From NCBI GenBank assembly GCA_030043175.1, contig JASHYD010000971.1, positions 1 to 11,153 of the forward strand: 11,153 nt of DNA. Reading direction: 5' to 3'. Source of the stretch: Xanthobacteraceae bacterium. Its GTDB lineage: Bacteria > Pseudomonadota > Alphaproteobacteria > Rhizobiales > Xanthobacteraceae. Positions 1 to 7,851 of this stretch are shown here, piece after piece. Numbering within the stretch: position 1 is the first letter of the stretch; the number at the start of each line of letters is the position of its first letter. The notes below the pieces were generated by a model. It worked only from the letters and a program-made list of their open reading frames with translations, had not been told where the DNA came from and did no database searches. Position numbers and translations under genes: made by a program.

Positions 1-51
1 GTAGCCGGTTTGCACAGCCAAAGCTGCAAGACGTCCCGACATCCAGGTCGT

Positions 52-65
52 TTAATCCAGATCAA
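52..65. promoter_or_regulatory. Possible FNR/FixK-type binding site
   Basis: The 14 bases TTAATCCAGATCAA match the anaerobic regulator consensus TTGAT-N4-ATCAA except for A in place of the first G. The centre is at 58.5. A class II arrangement (centre near -41.5) would start transcription near base 100 and give a leader of about 98 bases before the cstA-family gene. The mismatch falls on a position that normally matters, and I see no clear -10 box at the expected place. It fits a cluster built around an oxygen-sensitive enzyme, but it is a motif match only. Confidence 0.3.
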
Positions 66-101
66 GGCTATCGGCTCATCCGCGTGCTCAAGTCCAAGGC
101 T

Positions 102-127
102 GGTGGCGGGACGAGACACTCGCCACC
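102..127 (+). other. Leader hairpin upstream of the cstA-family gene
   Basis: GGTGGCG (102-108) and CGCCACC (121-127) form a perfect 7-bp stem around a 12-base loop, followed by GATTTTGG. The hairpin lies 70 bases before the chosen start of the transporter gene. It could be a leader structure, or the end of a transcript entering from the left. The short T-run makes it a weak intrinsic terminator. A small perfect palindrome, GGCTGCAGCC, follows at 134-143. Confidence 0.3.
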
Positions 128-186
128 GATTTTGGCTGCAGCCCTGCACGATTGATATTGCTCGACCGTGATGGGGCTGGTCTCAT

Positions 187-193
187 GGAGGAG
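187..193 (+). promoter_or_regulatory. Ribosome binding site that decides the cstA-family start
   Basis: GGAGGAG lies 4 bases before the ATG at 198. The in-frame GTG at 168 and ATG at 171 have no comparable site in front of them. The start is therefore placed at 198, which also gives the length usual for the family. Confidence 0.7.
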
Positions 194-197
194 TGTC

Positions 198-2288
198 ATG
201 AGCGCGCTGGCGAGCAGCGGGAACGCAATACAGACAAAGCTATTATGGGCCGCTGTGGCGGGACTCGGTGCGGTTTCATTTGGCATCGTCGCGCTCACCC
301 GCGGCGAGAGCGTGAATGCAGCCTGGCTGGTGGCCGCAGCCGTCTGCGTGTATTTCATTTCTTATCGTTTCTACGCACTCTTCGTCGCCAATAAGGCGCT
401 GGGAGTGGACGCAAACCGGCAAACGCCGGCTTGGCGTCACAACGACGGCCTCGATTACGTGCCGACGAACCGGTACGTGCTCTACGGGCATCATTTCGCG
501 GCTATCGCCGGCGCGGGCCCGCTGGTCGGTCCCGTCCTCGCCGCACAGATGGGGTATCTGCCGGGTACGCTCTGGATTCTGGCCGGCGTCGTCCTCGCCG
601 GTGCGATCCAGGACATGATCGTGCTCTTCCTTTCGACGCGGCGCGACGGCCGCTCGCTCGGCGACATGGTCCGCTCGGAGATGGGGCCGGTCGCCGGAAC
701 CATCGCCGGCATCGGCATTTTGCTAATCTGCGTCATCATCCTTGCGGTCCTTGCCCTGGTCGTCGTGAAGGCGCTGGTCGGCAGTCCGTGGGGCACGTTC
801 GCGGTCTTTAGCACGATCCCGATCGCTATCCTGATGGGGATTTACAGCCAGTACATCCGGCCGGGACGCATCGGCGAGATGTCGGTCCTCGGTGCCGTGC
901 TGCTGTTGGCTGCCCTGATCTACGGACGCACCGTCGCAGAAACCGCGGAGCTTGCCGCCTACTTCGATCTGAGCGGCGAGACGCTGGCCTTGACGGTCAT
1001 TGTCTACGGGTTCGTCGCATCGGTCCTGCCGGTGTGGCTGCTGCTGGCGCCGCGGGACTACCTGTCAACATTCCTGAAGATCGGCACCATCACGCTGCTC
1101 GCGATCGGTATCGTCATCGTGCGGCCCGATCTGCAAATGCCGGCCTTCACCAAGTTTGTCGACGGCACCGGGCCAGTGTGGGCTGGCGGCCTGTTCCCGT
1201 TCCTGTTTATCACCATCGCCTGCGGCTCGGTGTCGGGCTGGCACGCGCTGATCGCGTCGGGGACGACGCCGAAGATGATCGAGAACGAAAACCAGATCGC
1301 GTTCATCGGCTATGGCGCGATGCTGATGGAATCATTCGTCGCCATCATGGCGCTGATCGGCGCCAGCGTGATCCATCCCGGCGTCTATTTTGCCATGAAC
1401 AGCTCGGCCGGGCTGATTGGCACGACGGCTGACCATGCCGCGCAGGTGATCTCCTCCTGGGGCTTCACCGTGACCCCTGACGTCATCACGCAAATGGCGA
1501 AGGACGTGGGCGAGACAACGATCCTGTCCCGCACCGGTGGCGCGCCAACCCTTGCTGTCGGAATGGCGCACATCCTATCCGGCTTCCTGGGCGGTCGCGA
1601 GCTGATGGGCATTTGGTATCACTTCGCCATCCTGTTCGAGGCCCTGTTCATCCTGACCACGGTCGATGCCGGCACTCGGGCGCTACGCTTCATGCTCCAG
1701 GATCTCATCGGCAACGCCATTCCGGCGTTCAAGGAAACGAAGTCCTGGATCAACAACGTAATCGGCTCGGGGCTCGCGGTGACGCTGTGGGGATACTTCC
1801 TTTACGTCGGCGTCATCGATCCCCTCGGCGGCATCTTCACGCTATGGCCGCTGTTTGGCGCCGCAAACCAGATGCTGGCCGCCATCGCGCTGACGCTGTG
1901 CACCGTGGTGCTGTTCAAGATGAAGCACGAGCGGTTCGCCTGGGTCACCGCCGTACCGGCGCTGTGGCTGGTGGCAACCACCGTAACGGCCGGCGTGGAG
2001 AAGGTGTTCAGCACAAACCCCGATGTCGGCTTCGTCAGCCACGCGCTCCAGTTCGGTAGCGCCGTCGCCGCGGGGCAGGTGCTTGCCCCGGCCAAGACCC
2101 TGGAAGAGATGAGCCGCATCATCTTCAATGACTATGTCGATGCGATACTGGCGGCCCTGTTCGTTGCCGTCGTGGTGGCGAGCGTGGTCTACGGCTTCAT
2201 CAACATCCGCAAGGCGCTCGGCAGCGCCAAAGCCACTGCGATCGAGGTCGGATTGCGCGGCGCGACCGTAGGAGGCGCCAATGTCTGA
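198..2288 (+). CDS. cstA: CstA-family carbon starvation protein, probable pyruvate transporter
   Basis: A 696-residue polytopic inner-membrane protein of the CstA/BtsT family (E. coli CstA is about 700 residues). The family signature is clear: GHHFAAIAGAGPLVGPVLAA begins at about residue 97, followed by a long run of hydrophobic segments to the C-terminus. A conserved SGWHALIASGTTPK stretch lies near residue 350, and many helices carry small residues. E. coli CstA and BtsT take up pyruvate, and CstA was earlier linked to peptide use in starvation. The pyruvate:ferredoxin oxidoreductase downstream makes pyruvate the likelier substrate here, but that is inference. The start at 198 is chosen for its GGAGGAG site; starting at 168 would add ten residues. 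The stop codon overlaps the next gene by 8 bases, so the two are probably translationally coupled. No frameshift or missing segment is seen. Confidence 0.93.
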   Translation: MSALASSGNAIQTKLLWAAVAGLGAVSFGIVALTRGESVNAAWLVAAAVCVYFISYRFYALFVANKALGVDANRQTPAWRHNDGLDYVPTNRYVLYGHHFAAIAGAGPLVGPVLAAQMGYLPGTLWILAGVVLAGAIQDMIVLFLSTRRDGRSLGDMVRSEMGPVAGTIAGIGILLICVIILAVLALVVVKALVGSPWGTFAVFSTIPIAILMGIYSQYIRPGRIGEMSVLGAVLLLAALIYGRTVAETAELAAYFDLSGETLALTVIVYGFVASVLPVWLLLAPRDYLSTFLKIGTITLLAIGIVIVRPDLQMPAFTKFVDGTGPVWAGGLFPFLFITIACGSVSGWHALIASGTTPKMIENENQIAFIGYGAMLMESFVAIMALIGASVIHPGVYFAMNSSAGLIGTTADHAAQVISSWGFTVTPDVITQMAKDVGETTILSRTGGAPTLAVGMAHILSGFLGGRELMGIWYHFAILFEALFILTTVDAGTRALRFMLQDLIGNAIPAFKETKSWINNVIGSGLAVTLWGYFLYVGVIDPLGGIFTLWPLFGAANQMLAAIALTLCTVVLFKMKHERFAWVTAVPALWLVATTVTAGVEKVFSTNPDVGFVSHALQFGSAVAAGQVLAPAKTLEEMSRIIFNDYVDAILAALFVAVVVASVVYGFINIRKALGSAKATAIEVGLRGATVGGANV

Positions 2289-2523
2289 TCGCTCTGATCT
2301 CCTTGCGCTGTTCGACCGCTCCGCGGGCGCCCTGCGCGTCACCTATCGCTTCGCAACGCAGACGGCGCGTCTGATGGTCGGCATCCCCGATTACGAGACC
2401 TATGTCAGGCACCGCCGGACCGTCCATCCCGGACAAGCGGTTATGACCTACGAGGAGTTCTTCCGGGAGCGCCGCGACGCCCGCTACGCCGTCAGCAAGG
2501 GCCGGTTCCGGGCCTGCTGCTGA
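2281..2523 (+). CDS. ybdD: YbdD/YjiX-family small protein, partner of CstA
   Basis: An 80-residue soluble protein of the YbdD/YjiX (DUF466) family. Its hallmarks are GIPDYETYVRH in the middle, an HP pair, MTYEEFFRERRDARY near the C-terminus, and a terminal Cys-Cys. E. coli members are about 65-67 residues, so this one carries a slightly longer N-terminus. The gene begins inside the last codons of the transporter gene (the shared bases are ATGTCTGA), with AGGAGG at 2270-2275. Genes of this family almost always follow cstA or btsT, and the protein is thought to be needed for transporter function. The molecular role is not settled, and the two terminal cysteines have no known ligand. Family assignment is firm; the function is by association. 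Confidence 0.92.
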   Translation: MSDRSDLLALFDRSAGALRVTYRFATQTARLMVGIPDYETYVRHRRTVHPGQAVMTYEEFFRERRDARYAVSKGRFRACC

Positions 2524-2530
2524 GGCAAAA

Positions 2531-2557
2531 GCGCGGGGCTGCGATCAAGCTCCGCGC
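2531..2557 (+). terminator. Strong intercistronic hairpin after ybdD
   Basis: GCGCGGGGCT (2531-2540) pairs with AGCTCCGCGC (2548-2557), a 10-bp stem with one G-T pair and a 7-base loop. It begins 7 bases after the ybdD stop. It is preceded by AAAA but followed by CCCCTTGTCTC, a poor U-tract. It may act as a partial terminator or as a barrier to 3' decay, so that the transporter pair and the redox genes are expressed at different levels. Confidence 0.45.
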
Positions 2558-2593
2558 CCCTTGTCTCATTCTGATTGCGAGGCTTCGACTTCG

Positions 2594-4228
2594 ATGAAGC
2601 GCAGCGATATGACGCCTCTGGTGGATCTCACCCATGAGCTGGGCGCAGGTCCCGTCCGCACCCGGCGCCCGGTCTATGTCGATCTGTTGCCGCCCTGTAA
2701 CAATGCCTGTCCGGCCGGCGAGAACGTCCAGGCTTGGCTCGATCTGGCCCAGGCCGGAAAGTACCGCCAAGCATGGGACGTCCTGATGCGGGACAACCCG
2801 CTTCCGGCCATTCACGGCCGCGTGTGCTACCACCCTTGCGAGGCATGCTGCAACCGCGCGGAGCTGGATGCCGCGGTCAGCATTCACGCCGTCGAACGCT
2901 TTCTCGGCGATCTTGCCGCCGCAGAGGGCTGGATGCCTCCCATCGACAGGCCGGCCAGTGCCAAGCGGGTGCTGGTAATCGGCGCTGGCCCGAGCGGGCT
3001 TTCGGCAGCCTACCATCTGACCCGCCTGGGCCACGCCGTCGAAATCCACGAAGCCGGCCCCGTGCCGGGCGGCATGATGCACTTCGGCATTCCCGCGTAC
3101 CGGCTGCCGCGCGCCGACCTGATGAGGGAGATCCGCCGCATCGAGCAGATGGGCGTGCGGATCGTCCTCAATCACAAAGTCGAAGACGTGCTCGCCGAAA
3201 AGGCGGCCGACAACTTCGATGCGGTGTTCATCGCCATCGGCGCCCATGTCTCGCGACATGTGGACATCCCGGCGCGGGACGCCGCCCGCGTTCTTGACGC
3301 GGTGAGCCTGCTTCGCGGTGTCAGCACCGGCGAGGAGCCGCGCCTCGGCCGGCGCGTGGTGATTTACGGCGGCGGCAACACCGCGATGGATGCGGCGCGG
3401 ACGGCCAAGCGGCTGGGCGCCGAGGAGGCGCTGATCATCTACCACCGAGACCGTGCCCACATGCCGGCGCGCGCCTTCGAGGCGGACGAGGCACTGGAGG
3501 AAGGCGTCAAGATCAAGTGGCTGACGAGCATCAAGGAGATCGCAGGCCCATCTCTGACGGTCGAGGTCATGGACCTCGATGCCAACGGGCGGCCGCGGCC
3601 AACCGGGCAGGTCGAAAAACTGGAAGCCGATGCCGTGGTACTGGCGCTCGGGCAGCAGACCGACTCGAGCTTCCTTGAGCGCGTGCCCGGAGTCGCCTTC
3701 AAGTCCGACGGCACCGTCATCGTCGGCCCGGACATGATGACCGGCTGCCCTGGCATCTTTGCGGGCGGCGATATGGTCCCGAGCGAGCGCACGGTCACCA
3801 TCGCGGTCGGGCATGGCAAGCACGCCGCCCGCCATATCGACGCTTGGCTGCGCGGCAGCGTTCACGAGGCGCCCCGCAAGCATCCCGTGGTGTCCTTCCC
3901 GATGCTCCATCTACCGGTCTTCAGCGACGCGGATCCGTCGTCCCAGAAGACGTTGGCAGTGGCCGAGCGGGCCGAAAGTTTTGCCGAAGTTCTGGCGGGG
4001 CTTACGGAGCCGCAGGCGCGGCGGGAGGCGCAGCGCTGTCTGAGCTGCGGCAACTGCTTCGAGTGCGACAACTGCTACGCGGCCTGTCCCGAGCAGGCGA
4101 TCATCAAGCTCGGTCCTGGTCGACGCTACCGGTACGACTACGCGAAATGTACCGGCTGCGCGGTCTGCTTCGAGCAATGCCCGTGCCACGCCATCGAGAT
4201 GATTCCAGAGCCGGCGCCGGAAGTTTGA
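2594..4228 (+). CDS. GltD-like FAD/NAD(P)H oxidoreductase with C-terminal 2x[4Fe-4S] domain
   Basis: A 544-residue cytoplasmic flavoprotein related to the glutamate synthase small subunit. The N-terminal Fe-S domain has Cys35, Cys39, Cys78, Cys82, Cys85 and Cys86 (CNNACPAGENVQAW and CYHPCEACC). The FAD site GAGPSG is at about 130-135, a second nucleotide site GGGNTA at about 259-264 is followed by YHRDRAHMPA (NADPH-type, as in GltD), and GIFAGGD is at about 387-393. A bacterial ferredoxin-type tail follows, with CxxCxxCxxxCP at Cys488-498 and Cys519-529 plus extra Cys482 and Cys485. It lies 23 bases before the PFOR gene and probably passes electrons between reduced ferredoxin or PFOR and NAD(P)H. 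It is not a true GltD, because no glutamate synthase large subunit is present. The start is uncertain: ATG 2594 is preferred; TTG 2561 and ATG 2609 are in frame, and none has a strong ribosome site. Confidence 0.88.
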   Translation: MKRSDMTPLVDLTHELGAGPVRTRRPVYVDLLPPCNNACPAGENVQAWLDLAQAGKYRQAWDVLMRDNPLPAIHGRVCYHPCEACCNRAELDAAVSIHAVERFLGDLAAAEGWMPPIDRPASAKRVLVIGAGPSGLSAAYHLTRLGHAVEIHEAGPVPGGMMHFGIPAYRLPRADLMREIRRIEQMGVRIVLNHKVEDVLAEKAADNFDAVFIAIGAHVSRHVDIPARDAARVLDAVSLLRGVSTGEEPRLGRRVVIYGGGNTAMDAARTAKRLGAEEALIIYHRDRAHMPARAFEADEALEEGVKIKWLTSIKEIAGPSLTVEVMDLDANGRPRPTGQVEKLEADAVVLALGQQTDSSFLERVPGVAFKSDGTVIVGPDMMTGCPGIFAGGDMVPSERTVTIAVGHGKHAARHIDAWLRGSVHEAPRKHPVVSFPMLHLPVFSDADPSSQKTLAVAERAESFAEVLAGLTEPQARREAQRCLSCGNCFECDNCYAACPEQAIIKLGPGRRYRYDYAKCTGCAVCFEQCPCHAIEMIPEPAPEV

Positions 4229-4236
4229 GCTCCGCC

Positions 4237-4244
4237 GGGAGGAG
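4237..4244 (+). promoter_or_regulatory. Ribosome binding site that decides the nifJ start
   Basis: GGGAGGAG lies 7 bases before ATG 4252. The reading frame is open back to 3844, inside the previous gene. Only the start at 4252 has this site and gives the conserved N-terminus MTKFTATMDGNTA, so the longer frame is discarded. Confidence 0.85.
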
Positions 4245-4251
4245 CGAAGAC

Positions 4252-7200
4252 ATGACCAAATTCACAGCGACTATGGATGGCAACACCGCAGTTACCCACG
4301 TGGCCTATCGGGTGAACGAAGTGTGCGCGATCTTTCCGATCACCCCATCGTCGACCATGGCAGAGCTGGCGGACGAATGGACCGCCGCGAGGCTGAAGAA
4401 CATCTGGGGCCAGGTCCCGACCGTCCAGGAGATGCAGAGCGAAGGCGGCGCGGCTGGCGCGGTTCACGGCGCGCTGCAATCGGGCGCGCTGACCACGACG
4501 TTCACGGCCTCGCAAGGCCTTATGCTGATGCTGCCCAACATGTTCAAGATCGCGGGGGAGCTGACGTCGACGGTCTTTCACGTCGCCGCCCGTTCCCTCG
4601 CCACGCAGGCGCTGTCGATCTTCGGTGACCACTCGGACGTGATGGCGACCCGCACCACCGGTTTCGCGCTGCTTTCTTCAGGCTCGGTGCAGGAGGCCCA
4701 TGACTCGGCTCTCATCGCCCAGGCGGCGACGCTCGAATCAAGGGTGCCGTTCCTCCACTTCTTCGACGGGTTCCGCACCTCGCACGAGCTCAATACGCTG
4801 GAGCTGCTCAGCGACGCGCAGATCCGCGCCATGATCGACGACGAGCTGGTGCATGCGCATCGCGCCCGCGCGCTTGATCCGGAACGTCCATTCGTACGAG
4901 GAACAGCGCATAACCCGGACACTTTCTTCCAGGCCCGCGAAACGGTAAACCCGTTCTATGCCCGCACGCCCGGCATCGTGCAGGCCGTGATGGACCGTTT
5001 CGCGAAGCTGACGAGCCGGCAATATCGCCTTTTCGAGTACACCGGTCCCGCCGACGTCGAACGCGTCGTGGTTGTGATGGGATCCGGCGCTGACACTGCA
5101 CGCGGGACTGCTGCGGCCCTACGCGCGCTGGGCGAGAGCGTTGGCGTCCTGCAGGTGCGACTTTACCGACCGTTCGCCGCCGACGCCTTCGTCGCCGCAC
5201 TTCCGCAAAGCGTGCGCGGCGTCGCCGTGCTGGAGCAGACCAAGGAACCGGGTTCGGCTGGCGAGCCGCTGTACGTCGACGTCGTGACTGCGCTTGCGCA
5301 GGCCGTCGGTGCCGGCCGTCGCCGGACGATGCCACACATCGTCGGTGGTCGTTATGGCCTCTCCTCCAAGGACTTCAATCCGTCGATGGCCAAGGCCGTG
5401 TTCGACGAGCTTGCCCGGCCTGAGCCAAAGAACAACTTCACCGTCGGCATCATCGACGATGTCAGCCACACCAGCCTGCAGACCGATCCTGGCTTCACGA
5501 TCGAGGCTCCCGACATCGTCGAGGCAGTTTTCTACGGCCTCGGCGCCGACGGCACCGTGGGGGCAAACAAGCACAGCGTGAAGATCATTGCCGAGGACGC
5601 TGGCCTCTATGCGCAGGGCTACTTCGTATACGATTCCCACAAATCCGGTGCTCAGACCGTTTCGCACCTGCGATTTGGGCCGCGGCCGATCCATGCTCCC
5701 TACCTAGTCCAGAAGGCCAACTTCGTCGCCTGCCACCAGTTTCACTTCGTCGAACGGATCGACATTTTGCGGCTGGCCGCGCCTGGCGCGACGTTACTTC
5801 TCAACAGCCCTTATGGCCCCGGCGATGTGTGGGATCACCTGCCCCGGGGGATGCAGCAACAGATCATCGAGCTCGGGCTGCGCTTCTTCGTCGTTGACGC
5901 TTCCAAAGTAGCGCAGGATGTCGGCCTTCGCGGGCGCACCAACACGGTCCTGCAAACCTGCTTCTTCGCGATCTCCGACGTGCTGCCGAAGGACGAGGCC
6001 ATTCGCCAGATCAAGGAATCGATCAGCAAGAGCTATGGTGATAAGGGCGAGGAAGTCGTCCGCCGCAATTTTCAGGCGGCGGGCGACACGCTCTCGCGGC
6101 TGTTCGAGGTAAAAGTCCCGGACAAGGTGACGAGCGCCTGGGACCGGCAGCCACTGGTGCCGCCGACGGCGCCGGAGTTCGTGCGCGAGGTGACCGGCAG
6201 GATGTTCGAGGGCCGCGGCGACGAGATCCCGGTCAGCCTGATGCCGATCGACGGCACCTACCCGTCAGGCACCTGCGCATTCGAGAAGCGCAATATCTCG
6301 GACCTCGTCGCGACCTGGGAGCCGAATATCTGCATTCAGTGCGGCCAGTGCAGCTTCGTCTGCCCCCATGCCGTCATTCGCGCGAAGTATTATGATGAGG
6401 CGCGGCTCGAGGGCGCGCCCGCAACCTTCAAATCGGCCCCGATCAATGTCCGTGGTTTCCCCGCCGTCCGCTTCTCACTGCAGTTCTACCTGGAAGACTG
6501 CACCGGATGTGGCCTGTGCACGGAGGCCTGCCCCGCGCACAGTCCGACACAGCCCGGACTTAAGGCTGTCAACCTGCGTGAAAAGCAGCCACTCGTCACG
6601 CCGGAACGCGAGAACATCGCGTTCTTCGAAAAGCTGCCGGTCAACGACCGGGCGCGGGTCGATTTTGCCAACGTCCGCGGCGTGCAGTTCCTGGAGCCAC
6701 TGTTCGAGTTCTCGGGCGCGTGCGCCGGATGCGGCGAGACGCCGTATCTCAAGCTGCTATCGCAGCTGTTCGGCGATCGCATGCAGGTCGCCAACGCAAC
6801 CGGCTGCTCCTCGATCTATGGGGCCAATCTGCCGGCGACACCGTGGACGAAGAACCACGAAGGCCGCGGCCCAGCTTGGTCGAACTCGCTGTTCGAAGAC
6901 AACGCCGAGTTCGGCCTCGGCTTCCGCCTCGCGGCCGACAAGCACTTGGAGCTGGCCATGCGGCTGGCGCGCGAGCTCGCTACGAAAGTCGGCGTGGACC
7001 TAGTCGAAGCAATCCTAACGGCGCCGCAGGTTCATGAGTCAGAAATCCGCGCGCAGCGGCTGCGCGTTGCCGACGTCATTGAGCGCCTGCAGACGCTGGG
7101 CGACGATCCGGCCTCCAAGGCGCTGCTGTCCGTCGTCAATCATCTCGTGCGTCGGAGCATCTGGATCGTCGGCGGCGATGGATGGGCCTATGACATCGGC

Positions 7201-7833
7201 TACGGCGGCCTTGACCACGTGCTGGCGAGCGCGCGCGATGTCAACGTACTCGTTCTCGACACCGAGGTGTATTCCAACACCGGCGGCCAGTCATCGAAGG
7301 CGACCCCGCTCGGGGCCATCGCGAAATTCGCCGCGGCCGGCAAGCGCACCGCGCGTAAGGACCTCGCACTGCAAGCGATTGCATATGGGAACGTCTACGT
7401 GGCCCAGGTGGCCATGGGCGCCAACCCGCAGCACACCCTGCTCGCCTTCCGCGAGGCTGAGGCCTATCCGGGACCATCCCTGATCCTCGCCTACTGCCAT
7501 TGCATTGCCCACGGGTTCGACCTGCAGTCCGGCATGCATCAGCAGGATCTCGCTGTCGCGAGCGGCTACTGGCCGTTGTTCCGCTACGACCCGGCCATGC
7601 GGGCGATCGGAGAAAATCCGTTCCGTCTCGACTCGCCGCGGCCCACCATCAAGTTCCGCGATTACGCCTACAACGAACTTCGCTACAAGGCGCTGGCGCA
7701 GATCCGCCCCGACGAGGCCGAGCAATTGCTGGCGGCCGGACAGGCGGCAATCGATGAAAAATACCGCAGCTATGAAGAGATGGCCGGCTGGGCATCAACG
7801 CGCTTTCATCCGCAAACATCTGCGCACACATAA
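4252..7833 (+). CDS. nifJ: Pyruvate:ferredoxin (flavodoxin) oxidoreductase
   Basis: A 1193-residue single-chain enzyme: pyruvate + CoA + oxidised ferredoxin or flavodoxin gives acetyl-CoA + CO2 + reduced carrier. The layout is complete. The N-terminal domain has PITPSS with Thr31, EMQSEGG with Glu64, and Arg114, which match the active-site numbering I recall for the Desulfovibrio africanus enzyme. The transketolase-C-like part is at about 262-400, and the gamma-type domain with GLGADGTVGANK is near 430. Two ferredoxin clusters sit at Cys694/697/700/704 and Cys750/753/756/760. The proximal cluster has Cys824, Cys827, Cys852 and Cys1084. The thiamine diphosphate/Mg site has GDGW at 975-978, Thr1004 and Asn1009 (YSNTGGQSS). 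It ends soon after that domain and lacks the extra C-terminal domain that protects the D. africanus enzyme from oxygen. It could serve nitrogenase or anaerobic carbon metabolism; no nif gene is visible here. Confidence 0.96.
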   Translation: MTKFTATMDGNTAVTHVAYRVNEVCAIFPITPSSTMAELADEWTAARLKNIWGQVPTVQEMQSEGGAAGAVHGALQSGALTTTFTASQGLMLMLPNMFKIAGELTSTVFHVAARSLATQALSIFGDHSDVMATRTTGFALLSSGSVQEAHDSALIAQAATLESRVPFLHFFDGFRTSHELNTLELLSDAQIRAMIDDELVHAHRARALDPERPFVRGTAHNPDTFFQARETVNPFYARTPGIVQAVMDRFAKLTSRQYRLFEYTGPADVERVVVVMGSGADTARGTAAALRALGESVGVLQVRLYRPFAADAFVAALPQSVRGVAVLEQTKEPGSAGEPLYVDVVTALAQAVGAGRRRTMPHIVGGRYGLSSKDFNPSMAKAVFDELARPEPKNNFTVGIIDDVSHTSLQTDPGFTIEAPDIVEAVFYGLGADGTVGANKHSVKIIAEDAGLYAQGYFVYDSHKSGAQTVSHLRFGPRPIHAPYLVQKANFVACHQFHFVERIDILRLAAPGATLLLNSPYGPGDVWDHLPRGMQQQIIELGLRFFVVDASKVAQDVGLRGRTNTVLQTCFFAISDVLPKDEAIRQIKESISKSYGDKGEEVVRRNFQAAGDTLSRLFEVKVPDKVTSAWDRQPLVPPTAPEFVREVTGRMFEGRGDEIPVSLMPIDGTYPSGTCAFEKRNISDLVATWEPNICIQCGQCSFVCPHAVIRAKYYDEARLEGAPATFKSAPINVRGFPAVRFSLQFYLEDCTGCGLCTEACPAHSPTQPGLKAVNLREKQPLVTPERENIAFFEKLPVNDRARVDFANVRGVQFLEPLFEFSGACAGCGETPYLKLLSQLFGDRMQVANATGCSSIYGANLPATPWTKNHEGRGPAWSNSLFEDNAEFGLGFRLAADKHLELAMRLARELATKVGVDLVEAILTAPQVHESEIRAQRLRVADVIERLQTLGDDPASKALLSVVNHLVRRSIWIVGGDGWAYDIGYGGLDHVLASARDVNVLVLDTEVYSNTGGQSSKATPLGAIAKFAAAGKRTARKDLALQAIAYGNVYVAQVAMGANPQHTLLAFREAEAYPGPSLILAYCHCIAHGFDLQSGMHQQDLAVASGYWPLFRYDPAMRAIGENPFRLDSPRPTIKFRDYAYNELRYKALAQIRPDEAEQLLAAGQAAIDEKYRSYEEMAGWASTRFHPQTSAHT

Positions 7834-7851
7834 TTCAGGGAGCAAACCGCG

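Noticed and set aside
152..165. Second FNR-like site TTGA-N6-TCGA
   Set aside because: One mismatch, and it is too close to the start codon: an activating position would put the transcript start at the ATG itself.
1..197. NifA upstream site (TGT-N10-ACA) or sigma-54 -24/-12 promoter in front of the cluster
   Set aside because: There is no TGT in this stretch, and the TGCACG...TTGC elements at 145-161 have the wrong spacing. Nitrogenase-type control is not supported by sequence.
1842..2342. Minus-strand open frame of 166 codons across the cstA/ybdD junction
   Set aside because: Antisense to two well-recognised genes, with low-complexity Arg/Gly/His composition typical of a shadow frame.
2561..2593. 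TTG start for the GltD-like protein
   Set aside because: It sits right behind the hairpin at 2531-2557 with no ribosome site. The added residues are not part of the family fold.
2492..3910. Long minus-strand open frame (472 codons)
   Set aside because: It is the shadow of the high-GC flavoprotein gene; it shows no known domain and lies fully antisense to a clear gene.
3844..4251. In-frame extension of the nifJ reading frame upstream to 3844
   Set aside because: It overlaps the flavoprotein gene in another frame. The ribosome site and the conserved PFOR N-terminus both place the start at 4252.
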